Positions 1 through 7,634 of a DNA stretch of 64,000 nucleotides are shown here, one piece after another. Within the stretch, counting starts at the first letter, position 1, and every line of letters begins with the position of its first letter. The DNA is taken from contig JAJPKP010000064.1 of the NCBI GenBank assembly GCA_021323675.1, positions 1 to 64,000 of the forward strand, given 5' to 3'. This stretch comes from Pseudomonadota bacterium (GTDB lineage: Bacteria > Desulfobacterota > Binatia > Binatales > Binataceae). The translations under genes were made by a program, and so were the position numbers. The notes under the pieces are model-generated. The model was not told where the DNA came from, made no database searches, and saw only the letters and a list, made by a program, of their open reading frames with translations.

Positions 1-90
1 ACCGCAGCCTTTCTCGTAGATCCCGCCTAGATGATCGCAGGGTCTTCCGTTTTGGGGGCAGCCCGACCAAGCCCGGAAGGAGGGCTTTCA

Positions 91-459
91 ATGCCCACTA
101 AGTTGTATGTAGGCAATCTTGCCTACTCCGTGAACAATGACGATCTCGCCCAGCATTTCGCGCAGGCGGGAAAAGTCGAGACTGCGACCGTCGTGACCGA
201 CAAATTCTCCGGCCAATCCCGAGGTTTCGGGTTCGTCGAGATGTCCGATCCGGCTGAAGCGGCGCGCGCCGTCGAAACCCTTAACGATACCGAGTTGAAG
301 GGACGGCGGATTCGCGTCGATGAGGCGCGTGCCTCGACCGGCGGGCCGCGCGGTGGCGGCGGGGGAGGCTTCGGCGGCGGTGGCGGCGGAGGACGCGGCG
401 GTGATCGCCGCCGCGGCGGCGGTGGTGGCGCGGGCGGCGGACGCCGCGAGCGCTGGTAG
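91..459 (+). CDS. RRM RNA-binding protein with Gly/Arg-rich tail
   Basis: Single RNA-recognition-motif protein of 122 residues, of the bacterial Rbp / cold-inducible glycine-rich type, likely a cytoplasmic RNA chaperone or post-transcriptional regulator. RNP-2 is LYVGNL (residues 5-10) and RNP-1 is RGFGFVEM (44-51). From about residue 88 the chain is a low-complexity Gly/Arg tail (RGG-like), which usually adds non-specific RNA affinity. I chose the ATG at 91 over an upstream in-frame ATG at 31 because GGAAGGAGGG lies just before it and the RRM starts at once. A strong terminator follows, so it is probably monocistronic. The RNA targets cannot be inferred. Confidence 0.93.
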   Translation: MPTKLYVGNLAYSVNNDDLAQHFAQAGKVETATVVTDKFSGQSRGFGFVEMSDPAEAARAVETLNDTELKGRRIRVDEARASTGGPRGGGGGGFGGGGGGGRGGDRRRGGGGGAGGGRRERW

Positions 460-479
460 CATCGCAGTATCCAACTCAG

Positions 480-515
480 GCGCGGCAGGCCCCATAAGCC
501 TGCCGCGCGTTTCTT
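480..515 (+). terminator. Rho-independent terminator of the RRM gene
   Basis: Perfect 11-bp stem (GCGCGGCAGGC, 480-490, pairing with 498-508), a 7-nt loop, then GTTTCTT. It begins 20 bases after the RRM stop codon. Confidence 0.85.
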
Positions 516-736
516 CGCGGCCCGGTATCCTCCGCCCCAATTTTCCGGTCGCGCCGTGGTTACTCGCGCTCACGCCTCTGGTATCTTCTTTCGCCGTGCG
601 AATATCGAACCTGGCTGATTCCATCGACAGTACTCAAAAGACCTTGTCCCGCCCCGACCCCGGGTGGATCGAACCGTCCAAACCATCCATTGCGCAAGCC
701 GCGCCGGCGCCGCGCACCCATACCGGCCGCCGGGGC

Positions 737-1564
737 ATGAGCGCGGCTCTGTTCGCCGCGGCCGCGATCCTGGCGATCGCATCGGCGCCGAAACCCGGGA
801 TATGCGATCAAGGTGGACCTTCGCAGCCGCTGCGCAACGTCGCCGGCATCGTCACCCATCGCGACGGCAAGCAGGTTCCGGTCGGCACAGCTTTCTTTGT
901 CGCGGTGCCGAGCCGTGTGTTCGAAGGGCGATCGTTCGTGTACCTCGTGACAGCGCATCACAACCTCCTCGATGCGGCCGGCAAGCCCGCCTCCGGCCTC
1001 TACCTCACGTTTGAAGATGCGAAGAGCGGGGCCACGCGCGAGGAACCCTTGCCCCCGGAGACGAAGTGGGTTCTGGATCCCGGCAACGAAACGACCGACG
1101 TAGCCGCGGTGCCGTTCAATCCGTCCGGCGCGAACATCGCGCCGATACCGCTGGGATCGATCATGGCGACGGAGACCGAGATGGCGGCGCTTGCGGAAAC
1201 CGGCGCGCAGGCCTACTACCTCACCGCGGCCAGCGTCGGCATCAACAATCCCCGCTTTGAAGCGCTGGCGCGCTTCGGCCGAGTCTCGGTCGCGCGCCCG
1301 CTCGAAGCTGAAGTTCCGGGCGCCGGAATCCAGAATCTGTGCTTCATGGATGGCGGAGGAACGCCGGGTTTTTCCAGCGGAGCTCCGGTCTTCATACAGG
1401 CGGGTCTGCGGTTCGTGCTGTGGGGAATTCTGGAATCGACCAATTCCGCCAGCGCCAGCCCGACGTTTCAGGGATTGGCGGGACTGGTTCCGGCGAATTC
1501 GGTCGCGGAAACGGTAGAGGCGATGGCGGCGGCGCAGGAAAAAAATCTTCGCAAGCCGAGATAA
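737..1564 (+). CDS. exported trypsin-like serine peptidase family protein
   Basis: 275 residues. A hydrophobic N-terminus (residues 2-17) looks like a signal peptide. The rest resembles a chymotrypsin-fold peptidase: VTAHH (candidate His75), TDVAAV (Asp121) and GFSSGAP (Ser214) stand in the order and spacing of the His-Asp-Ser triad, with SSGAP replacing the usual GNSGGP. Probably a periplasmic protease or a pseudo-protease. The same frame stays open upstream to 320, but that part overlaps the RRM gene and its terminator, so the ATG at 737 is preferred; a GTG at about 598 is possible. No partner gene is evident, and the next feature is a tRNA. Confidence 0.7.
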   Translation: MSAALFAAAAILAIASAPKPGICDQGGPSQPLRNVAGIVTHRDGKQVPVGTAFFVAVPSRVFEGRSFVYLVTAHHNLLDAAGKPASGLYLTFEDAKSGATREEPLPPETKWVLDPGNETTDVAAVPFNPSGANIAPIPLGSIMATETEMAALAETGAQAYYLTAASVGINNPRFEALARFGRVSVARPLEAEVPGAGIQNLCFMDGGGTPGFSSGAPVFIQAGLRFVLWGILESTNSASASPTFQGLAGLVPANSVAETVEAMAAAQEKNLRKPR

Positions 1565-1655
1565 AGGAAGAGCAAAGCTCCAGGTTTGACCGCATCTCTT
1601 GATTTGGGATCGCAAGCCCGATAACCAAGATAATTCCTGCCGCACGCTTAGGTGC

Positions 1656-1731
1656 TCCCCGGTAGCTCAGTCGGTAGAGCAGACGGCTGTTAACCGTCGG
1701 GTCGCTGGTTCGAATCCGGCCCGGGGAGCCA
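1656..1731 (+). tRNA. tRNA-Asn (anticodon GTT), CCA encoded
   Basis: A 76-nt cloverleaf: acceptor TCCCCGG (1656-1662) pairs with CCGGGGA (1721-1727), discriminator G, CCA at 1729-1731. The D-arm has AGCTCAGTCGGTAGAGC, the anticodon GTT is at 1689-1691 in a 5-bp stem, and the T-arm holds GGTTCGAATCC. Its last 48 bases and one flanking base recur at 4386-4434, marking it as the integration target of an element. Confidence 0.97.
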
Positions 1732-1732
1732 A
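1684..1732. repeat. attL: 49-bp direct repeat, tRNA-internal copy
   Basis: Identical over 49 bp to 4386-4434. It runs from the anticodon stem through the encoded CCA plus one A. The copies diverge at once on both sides (A versus T before, T versus C after). Confidence 0.92.
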
Positions 1733-1750
1733 TCGAAAAATCCAACTAAA

Positions 1751-2012
1751 TCAAGCGTTTATTGCCTTCTCTAGTTGAGAGCGGGGTCGGTCTTCTGCCG
1801 ATTGTGGGGACTTTTGTGGGGATCCTGAGTCAAAATCGACAGCTTCACGATGCGCCCGGTGTTCAAGGCTCGCGATCGCGCCGCGCCTGCACGCGGATAT
1901 GCGCATAGCGCGAGAGCATCCGGGGACTGACGTGGACGGCAAGCTGGCGAATTGTCTCATCGCTCACGGCGGGATTCTCGGCAAGACGCGTGACGAACGA
2001 ATGCCGCGCGTC
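1751..2012 (-). pseudogene. tyrosine-recombinase (phage-type integrase) C-terminal remnant
   Basis: The minus strand from 2012 reads the end of a phage-type integrase: RHSFVTRLAEN, then SDETIRQLAVHVSPRML, then SRYAHIRV, which holds the candidate catalytic Tyr. An in-frame TAA at 2013-2015 precedes it, so the N-terminal and central domains are gone. After ARRD the frame breaks. The expected continuation (AIASLEHRAHREAV) lies in another frame and runs to a stop at 1751. The gene points toward the tRNA, as island integrases often do. It is not functional as it stands. Confidence 0.8.
1803..1822. repeat. 20-bp direct repeat, left copy (candidate integrase arm site)
   Basis: TGTGGGGACTTTTGTGGGGA, itself two TGTGGGGA units. 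An identical copy lies at 4236-4255 near the other end of the island. Position and tandem form fit integrase arm-type binding sites; that role is inferred. Confidence 0.6.
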
Positions 2013-2143
2013 TTATGAAGCAAGAGCAACACACAAATCTGCGCCGTTCCCCTTTTCCGCATCCTCCGTTTATTGTCCCTGATTCCCCGATTCGCGAGCG
2101 CGAGGTCGGGTGCTATGCTCCGCTGTTGCGTCAGGACCAGGGT

Positions 2144-2440
2144 GTGAGCCTGCTGAAAAGAATCTTTGGAGGGCGCGTTCAGCCGGGCGCGGCAGCCCGA
2201 ATAGCGCGTTCGCTCTTCGAAACCTGGGTCGAAAAAGACCAGGCGCCCCCGCTCGCTCAAGGCGCCCTCCCTGAATCGTTGTGGACGCTATATCAGCGAA
2301 AATGGCGCTTGCATCGAGAAGCGACGGTTCTGATGGTGCTCCTTGGAAAAGAACAGAAGGATCCCAGATACTCCGCGGTCGTCAGGGAATACGAGCGAGT
2401 CGATGGCGGCTCTTGGGTTTTGCGTGTTTTCGATTCATAG
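2144..2440 (+). CDS. hypothetical protein in the tRNA-Asn island
   Basis: I do not recognise this gene. The open frame runs from 2015, but the stretch before the GTG at 2144 is Pro/Arg-rich and unlike protein, so a start at 2144 (98 residues, beginning VSLLKRIFGG) is preferred. The product is basic and mostly soluble, with Trp-rich helical stretches around residues 50-70 and no signal peptide or membrane segment. It lies beside the integrase remnant and may be the trimmed end of a longer cargo gene. Confidence 0.4.
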   Translation: MSLLKRIFGGRVQPGAAARIARSLFETWVEKDQAPPLAQGALPESLWTLYQRKWRLHREATVLMVLLGKEQKDPRYSAVVREYERVDGGSWVLRVFDS

Positions 2441-2699
2441 AGCACTTCGAACGTTCGCTTCCTCGTGCTGCGCGCCGCGGGACCCCAGGACGAGCTTGGG
2501 TGTTTCAGTCGTGATCCAGCGGCGCGGGAGGCCGCTGCCGTGATAACCGACTCGAAGCCGGCGGCAGATTCCCGCGTCGTCGTCGCCTCGCTGAACGCGC
2601 CGTAGGGTGGGCCGAGAGTGAAATCCGCGCTTGGATCGAGAATCCGTCCGGCTGGCGCACCGATAGCGCCCATAGCGACGGAGCGTTCTCGGGGGAACA

Positions 2700-3396
2700 A
2701 TGCAAAGGGCGCGTCTGATTGGTCCTCTGGCTGCCGGAATTACTGCCATCTTCGCCTTTGTAGGTTCGAGTTGCGCACCCACCGGGCAAACCGGTTCCGC
2801 TCCGGCTTATTACTTGATGGCGGCGCCGAAATGGCCGATCAATCCGGCTTATCGCACCTACTTTCCTTGTAAGCCAGATTATTCCAATTCGCCATGCCAT
2901 GATTGGGAAGAGCCTCACTGGTACGACACGAAGGCTCTCTTGCCCAATGGGTCGTCGTCCGAAAACTGAGTTTCGACGAGTGCAAAGAAGTTACGGACGT
3001 CCTCTGTCACGACCCGCGCAAAACCTGCGAAGCTCAATGTATCCTCGCTTCGGATTTGTTGAATCAGGCGACGGAAACCCGCGCACCTGGTTCGTCGGAG
3101 TCTTCGAGCACGCATCAAGTCCAAGGCACTTGGTTCTGCATGGGGCACCTAACAAACCCGGCCATGAGGGGTTCGACTATAAACCCGATGTGTATGCTCC
3201 GCTTTCCGAGTGGACGGTGCAGGATCGCTACGATAGCGAACAAGCGTGCGAAAAATTTGTAGGATCGGAGTGCAAGGACCCTCGCGTGAAATGCGACGAA
3301 CAGTGCGTGCCTGAGAGCGCTTTGCAGGTGCCGCACAACGTCCAAAAAATTCCGCCCGCGATAAAACCCACGCAAAGGTCCTTGGGGGCCTTCTGA
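2700..3396 (+). pseudogene. two-module secreted Cys-containing protein, frameshifted twice
   Basis: The ATG at 2700 opens a signal-peptide-like start ending in GSSC (possible lipobox), then YYLMAAP. The frame shifts near 2940; the next frame carries LAQWVVVRKLSFDEC and CEAQCILASD. Near 3165 it shifts again; the third frame carries APLSEWTVQDRYDSEQAC and CDEQCVPES to the stop at 3396. The two modules align with each other: a Trp/Tyr start, then an SEW or AQW core, a Cys, and a Cys-x-x-x-Cys end. So this was either a two-domain exported protein or two tandem genes, and it now needs two shifts in the same direction to be read through. Function unknown. Confidence 0.6.
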
Positions 3397-3428
3397 TCCT
3401 CTCGGGCGGCTGAACAGCTTAAAAAGAT

Positions 3429-3528
3429 CCCTGTCACGCGCCCCCGCGATGCGTCCGGGCCGCGCCGCCTCAAGGCATCCCGCGAGTGAGAAAAGGGACT
3501 CCTCAAATCTCAGAATAGCGGCGCTTTT
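3429..3528. repeat. imperfect ~100-bp direct repeat, copy A (beside hicA)
   Basis: Aligns along its length with 4103-4203. Shared blocks include GATGCGTCCG, CAAGG and AAAAGGGAC, with scattered substitutions and single-base indels. The two copies bracket the HicBA genes. I see no coding capacity in it. Confidence 0.65.
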
Positions 3529-3583
3529 GCGTGACGGGCACCACGGTCGAAGACCAGCGTAGTCCAAATAGAATCGGGCAGGG

Positions 3584-3796
3584 TCACAAATCCTCAGGCG
3601 TGAGCCCGGTCTGGCTGGCGATGCGCGCTAGCGCTGCGCGGCCGATTTCCGCGTCGTCGTGAAAGGCGAAGGTGTAATCAGGCCAGCCTGTGCGGCTGAG
3701 GCGACGATGCGATCCCGATTGGCGTTTGATCCGCCAGCCGATACGCAGAAGGGCAGCCAGCACGCGCTTGGCCTTGGTAGCTGGCCAGTCGCTCAC
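3584..3796 (-). CDS. hicA: HicA-family mRNA interferase toxin
   Basis: 70 residues, the usual HicA size. The fold has the family pattern: an N-terminal helix (AKRVLAALLRIGW), then RQSGSH with the catalytic His30, then the YTFAFH strand. HicA toxins bind double-stranded RNA-like targets and cleave mRNA in a ribosome-independent way. Its start overlaps the hicB stop by 4 bp (ATGA), so the two are translationally coupled. The antitoxin is encoded first (hicB-hicA), the less common order. All expected features are present, so it may be active. Confidence 0.88.
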   Translation of the reverse strand: MSDWPATKAKRVLAALLRIGWRIKRQSGSHRRLSRTGWPDYTFAFHDDAEIGRAALARIASQTGLTPEDL

Positions 3797-4002
3797 GCCG
3801 CTGTCGCAAACAGGGGATCGGCAACTTCAGGCGCGCGCTCGCCGTGCTCGATTTCGTCGGCGATGACACGCAACGCCAGGACCTTCACTTTGTTGATCGC
3901 TTCGGCACGCGTGGCGCCGTAAGCCATGACACCCGGCAAGGCGGGAATGTCGGCCAGCCAGCGGCCATCGTCTTCACGCTCGATTTCGATTTGCAGCCGC
4001 AT
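3793..4002 (-). CDS. hicB: HicB-family antitoxin (short, partial RNase H-like fold)
   Basis: 69 residues from the ATG at 4002, beginning MRLQIEIEREDDGRWLADI followed by PALPGVMAYG, the typical HicB N-terminal pattern. The frame is open upstream to 4080, but that part lacks family character. HicB neutralises HicA, and longer members also bind the operator. This one ends soon after the core domain and has no obvious C-terminal ribbon-helix-helix or HTH domain, so autoregulation may rest on the core alone or on another factor. Confidence 0.85.
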   Translation of the reverse strand: MRLQIEIEREDDGRWLADIPALPGVMAYGATRAEAINKVKVLALRVIADEIEHGERAPEVADPLFATAA

Positions 4003-4102
4003 CTGAATACCCGTGGTTGATAATATCCATGCACGAAAAATCTGGCAACGGAGCCCCCCGATCTCTCTGGCGAGAGCCAAAATCCGAACTCGGTTTAAGG
4101 TG

Positions 4103-4203
4103 CCCTCACGCGGTCCGGGGATGCGTCCGAGCCGTACCGCCCAAGGAATCCTCGCAAGTGCAAAAGGGACCCTCTTAAATTTTCAAAATTGCGCCGCTAT
4201 TTT
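4103..4203. repeat. imperfect ~100-bp direct repeat, copy B (upstream of hicB)
   Basis: Partner of 3429-3528, in the same orientation. It lies about 100 bp upstream of the hicB start, so it may contain the hicBA promoter. The rest of 4003-4385 holds only the 20-bp repeat and no gene. Confidence 0.65.
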
Positions 4204-4235
4204 CATCCTTCCGTGCTATTTCGCGTATGAGGGAC

Positions 4236-4255
4236 TGTGGGGACTTTTGTGGGGA
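4236..4255. repeat. 20-bp direct repeat, right copy (candidate integrase arm site)
   Basis: Identical to 1803-1822, about 130 bp inside the right att copy. Confidence 0.6.
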
Positions 4256-4385
4256 CCCTCGATCGATTTCGGTATTATCCGGTATCGCTCGGAACTTCGA
4301 CGCGAGAGCGAAAAAGCCCTTGGCGCCGTTGCTGTTCATGCATATTGAGCGCTACTGAGCGATACCCTGAGAAAGCCCTTCCAAT

Positions 4386-4434
4386 CGGCTGTTAACCGTC
4401 GGGTCGCTGGTTCGAATCCGGCCCGGGGAGCCAA
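4386..4434. repeat. attR: 49-bp duplicate of the tRNA-Asn 3' end
   Basis: Exact copy of 1684-1732. It lacks the acceptor 5' strand, the D-arm and half of the anticodon stem, so it cannot make a tRNA. It marks the distal island boundary. Confidence 0.92.
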
Positions 4435-4436
4435 CT

Positions 4437-4853
4437 TCAACTCGTGGTACGTGCACAATTTGTGGGCCAGAAGAGGTCTGGCCGAGAGGAAACGGCAGCC
4501 AGGTCTCGCGTATGTCGCTGAGTTCGACGACGACGGCGAGAGTTGCGCTTCAAACAAACCGCCAGTACCGGATGACTGAGGCGCTGGCTCGCATAGCGCA
4601 GACAGGCCTTGATATCTTCGGGCTTGAGATCTGGGAGCTCCCTCAGAACTTGAGCGGGCGAAAGCCCCGCTGCCAACAACTCCAGTTCGCCAACGACACG
4701 AATGCGCATCCCGCGCACGCAGGGTTGCCCGCCACATTGTTTTGGGTTGACGGTTATCCGCTCAGCGAGTTTTCGCCATGAGTACGAAGATAACTTATAC
4801 CTTTGCCAAATCTCTCGATGAGATGTCGTCGGATTCTCCGAATGGAGAATCAT
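4437..4853 (-). CDS. DUF433-family antitoxin-like protein, C-terminus probably altered
   Basis: The core (about residues 34-95) reads ITVNPKQCGGQPCVRG, then MRIRVVGELELLAAGLSP, then LPDLKPEDIKACLRYA, the DUF433 pattern of small HTH antitoxins usually paired with a DUF5615 PIN-like toxin. After SHPVLAV the frame becomes an Arg-rich tail running to the island edge. In another frame the same DNA reads LFEAQLSP, which recalls the start of a DUF5615 toxin. The pair may therefore have been broken when the island inserted. The start is uncertain: the ATG at 4853 is the first available, but the family normally starts close to the ITVNP motif. Confidence 0.5.
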   Translation of the reverse strand: MILHSENPTTSHREIWQRYKLSSYSWRKLAERITVNPKQCGGQPCVRGMRIRVVGELELLAAGLSPAQVLRELPDLKPEDIKACLRYASQRLSHPVLAVCLKRNSRRRRRTQRHTRDLAAVSSRPDLFWPTNCARTTS

Positions 4854-4887
4854 TCGCCGAGGTTGGCGGCTTCTGGAAAACTCCTCA

Positions 4888-6687
4888 TCACTCTTTGTTG
4901 CGCGCTCGCGGCCCCCTGCCCGAAGGACGGGTCGCAGGGCGGCCTCTTACGCACCATGCGGATGCGGCCGCGTTGGGAGCGCCAAACCATCCGATCGACT
5001 CAAGGCCGATGCGCAGCCTGTCGAACATCGCCGCCATCGACGACGGTTCGACGCGGATTACCGCCATCATCCCGTCATCCTCGTGCTCGGCGATGTGGCA
5101 GTGATAGACGAAGTTGCCGATGTCCGCGCCGCGGAAGTCGAGCCTGACTTTGACTGAGGGATACGGATGATCGGGATTACCGTCCCAGAACGGCACCTCG
5201 ATGGTGTCGAGGAGCTGTCCCTCGATGAAGCCGGCCGGCTCGCTGCCATTAATCTCGAAGTTGTCCTGGGAGAGCACCAGGAAATGGACCTGGTGGATGT
5301 GAAAAATGTGATTCTCGAGCGAGCGGTTCTGTATCGTCCAATCTTCGACCGAGCCCTGCGTGGTCACAATCGCCGGCGGATTGTTGGGATCGAACAGCGC
5401 CGGCGTCGCCCCATCGACGGTGATGAAAAACTGCGACTCCGGATTGTTCTCGGAAAAATATAAGGTCCTCGCGGTGTTCGGGGTCGCAATGGCGAGACCG
5501 GAGAAGCGCTCCTTCCAGGCTCCGCCCGTTGCCGCGGGCAATCGAGTGGTGGATGAGGCCGATTGAGCGTTTCCCGCAGCGGTTTGAATCGTTGCCAGCG
5601 TGCGTTGCGGGTCGTTGTCGCCGTCGGGCCCCGTGTTGACGGCCAAGGTCATGAGGCGCGCGTCTGTGACCGCGGATGAGGGAGCGGTGACGATGAACTC
5701 GGCGCGGGCGCCGTTGGAAACCAGGATGTCGGTCGCGTTGACGATGTTTCCCTGCCGGGTTCCGTCCTGCGAGCCGGTTGGGACTCCATCGAGCGCCACG
5801 ATTCCAAGCGTCTGCGGGACGCCATCATATTGAACCTGAAGGTCGATAATGGTGTCGGCGGCATTGTTCGACACTCGCCATAGCTGCCGTTCTCCGGGCT
5901 GCACCTGGATTACGGCCGGGACCTCGGAGGGATACGCAATCGGGATGTTGTTGAGGGTCAGATCCCACGAAGGCACATTGCCACCAGGCGTTGGATTCCC
6001 GGCTACGTTCTGATCGCGTATCACAAGCACCTGCTGGCGCAGGCCCGCCACCGCCGGCTGAAACTTCTCGAGACCCTGCACGACGATTACGCCCGATCCG
6101 CCGCCCAGCAATGCGCTTTCGACCAACATGTGCACGTGCGGATGAAACCAGTACAGCCCCGGAGGTTCATCCTTGGGAAAATGAAAATCGTAGCCGAACG
6201 AGTTTCCGGAATTGATCAGAGTGCGGACGACGTTGTCAGAGCGGCACTTCGGAGAGGTATTGGTGCCGTGCAGATGCACGTTCAGCGACGAGCCGGTCTG
6301 GTTGATCGCGCCGCAATTGGGCGGGTCCAGCCGCTCCACGGCCGCCGTGGCCGGAGTGTTGTTGGTAATGTTGATCCGAAGGTGGTCGCCCGGATTGACG
6401 GTGAGCGTGGGATTTTCAAGGCCGTCCGGCGTCATGAAGCAAAACAGCGCTCTCCCATCCGAGTCGACCGTCGTCTGATAGGAGAGATTGACCGTGAGCT
6501 CCCCGTTGTGGCTGACCAGAGCCGGAGGATTTTGGACGACGCTGCCGGCCTCGGGTCGCGAGCACGCGCCCGCGACCGGATCGACATGAATGGGCGCGGG
6601 ACCGGAGCTGGAAGAACCACCGCATCCGGCGAGCATCGCCGCAATCGCAGTCACGAGGGCTAAGAGAAGAGGAGTCCGTGACGGCAT
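4888..6687 (-). CDS. multicopper oxidase lipoprotein
   Basis: 599 residues with a lipoprotein signal (LAGC, Cys22), so probably anchored in the outer or periplasmic membrane face. All four copper-ligand segments of multicopper oxidases are present: HLHG (138-141), HPHVH (182-186), HIHQVHF (463-469) and HCHIAEHEDDGMM (529-541, with the type 1 Cys530 and a possible axial Met). Such enzymes couple one-electron oxidation of metals (Cu(I), Fe(II), Mn(II)) or phenols to reduction of O2 to water. A consensus Fur box just upstream suggests control by iron, favouring a ferroxidase-like role; substrate choice is inference. The last ~45 residues are beyond the fold and low in complexity. Confidence 0.9.
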   Translation of the reverse strand: MPSRTPLLLALVTAIAAMLAGCGGSSSSGPAPIHVDPVAGACSRPEAGSVVQNPPALVSHNGELTVNLSYQTTVDSDGRALFCFMTPDGLENPTLTVNPGDHLRINITNNTPATAAVERLDPPNCGAINQTGSSLNVHLHGTNTSPKCRSDNVVRTLINSGNSFGYDFHFPKDEPPGLYWFHPHVHMLVESALLGGGSGVIVVQGLEKFQPAVAGLRQQVLVIRDQNVAGNPTPGGNVPSWDLTLNNIPIAYPSEVPAVIQVQPGERQLWRVSNNAADTIIDLQVQYDGVPQTLGIVALDGVPTGSQDGTRQGNIVNATDILVSNGARAEFIVTAPSSAVTDARLMTLAVNTGPDGDNDPQRTLATIQTAAGNAQSASSTTRLPAATGGAWKERFSGLAIATPNTARTLYFSENNPESQFFITVDGATPALFDPNNPPAIVTTQGSVEDWTIQNRSLENHIFHIHQVHFLVLSQDNFEINGSEPAGFIEGQLLDTIEVPFWDGNPDHPYPSVKVRLDFRGADIGNFVYHCHIAEHEDDGMMAVIRVEPSSMAAMFDRLRIGLESIGWFGAPNAAASAWCVRGRPATRPSGRGPRARNKE

Positions 6688-6711
6688 GGAGGTGTCCTTT
6701 CTTGAGACAAT

Positions 6712-6726
6712 TGAAAATGATTCTCA
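6712..6726. promoter_or_regulatory. Fur box upstream of the multicopper oxidase
   Basis: TGAAAATGATTCTCA matches the 7-1-7 Fur consensus TGAxAATxATTxTCA at every fixed position, and the symmetry extends outward to AATT on both sides. It lies 25-39 bp upstream of the minus-strand ATG (6687), where it could overlap the promoter. Expected effect: repression when iron is plentiful. Confidence 0.8.
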
Positions 6727-7634
6727 ATTCCATTTAGCTTAACCGCATCCCCGAATCAAGCGGTTGGCCTTGTCTATCGCTGACTCACCTCCTTGCGTCC
6801 TCTGATGGAAATGAGCGTCTATCTGAGCGAATTGATGCATCCCGCCCTCGGCGGCTGACACTTCCCGCCGGCCGGACCAGGCGAAAGCAGCCTTCAGCAC
6901 CACGAGAAGCAGCGCTCACTTCGGAATGAAAGATCCGAAGCACTACCCCTCGGGATCAATATCCGATTGCCGCCCGAACCGTTCCTCGTCCTGCGGGGGT
7001 ATCGCTTTCGTCAAAAGGTTGAAAGCGGTTTCGCGCTCGCGTGGTGATGTCTTCGATAATCAGAGGCCATGGGATATCGCCGAAGACTTTGAAAAGCCAG
7101 TGCCACCCGCTCGAAAGCATTACGGTCGTCTACATCCCCGGATCAAAGAACTGTGTCATTTGGATACAGTTAGTCAGTTCGTACTGAGGCTCTACTCAGT
7201 CGCTCAAGTCGCCTTCTGTCGCTAGTTGGTTAGTCACAAGACTACATACGCTACTCGAGTCCATAATTCCGGAGCGTATGAATATTGGCTTTTTCTCACT
7301 TATGAACAGGAAGAAGCATTCTTTTTCTTCCCGGATTGTACTATCGCTACCCTCGCAAGTTCGCCGCCTGCGGCGGGCTGTTAATGGCCGATGGGGATAA
7401 CGGTCGCTTGCAGTTGTATTCGGCTCGGCATCGGTCGAACTCGCGGTGCGGCTCCGATCGAGGAGCAGCCGAGGCGCGAACCGCAATCGCGTCCGACCCT
7501 TATTTCCTCACCAGTAATTTTCAATTCGAAGGAGATTGCCTAAAGAGACAACGGTTCGGACCGCGCAAAACTGCAGCTCTGGAACTGACTCTGCGGCGAT
7601 CTCTGACGGATCAGGCGGAAGGAGGCTGACCATT
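6727..7634. other. 907-bp region without a convincing gene
   Basis: Longest gene-free stretch of the window. A 99-codon frame (6926-7225) has no family resemblance and irregular composition, so I do not call it. The DNA is less GC-rich than its surroundings. It holds two small inverted repeats: ACTGAG with a 6-nt spacer and CTCAGT (7183-7200), and GGAAGAA with a 9-nt spacer and TTCTTCC (7309-7331). The respiratory operon starting at 7635 must be promoted from here, so the region is probably regulatory. I could not fix a promoter. Confidence 0.5.

Larger units (their letters stand above)
1684..4434. mobile_element. degenerate tRNA-Asn genomic island (about 2.7 kb)
   Basis: The 3' part of tRNA-Asn (1684-1732) is exactly duplicated at 4386-4434, the classic outcome of tyrosine-recombinase integration into a tRNA 3' end. 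Inside are an integrase C-terminal remnant next to the intact tRNA, a 20-bp repeat near each end, a small hypothetical gene, a frameshifted secreted-protein gene and a HicBA pair. The integrase is truncated and no transfer or phage structural genes remain, so the island is probably immobile. The toxin-antitoxin pair may be what keeps it. Confidence 0.85.

Noticed and set aside
88..624. Long minus-strand frame opposite the RRM gene
   Set aside because: Alanine-rich translation of the Gly-rich repeat on the wrong strand; the RRM frame explains the DNA.
4386..4434. A second tRNA-Asn gene
   Set aside because: Only the part from the anticodon stem to CCA is present; the acceptor 5' strand and D-arm are missing. 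It is the att duplicate.
4336..4500. Peptide RAGFEPATRRLTAD at the island edge as a protein end
   Set aside because: It is the well-known spurious translation of tRNA sequence.
6926..7225. A 99-codon open frame in the long intergenic region
   Set aside because: No family pattern, no ribosome-binding site and irregular composition.
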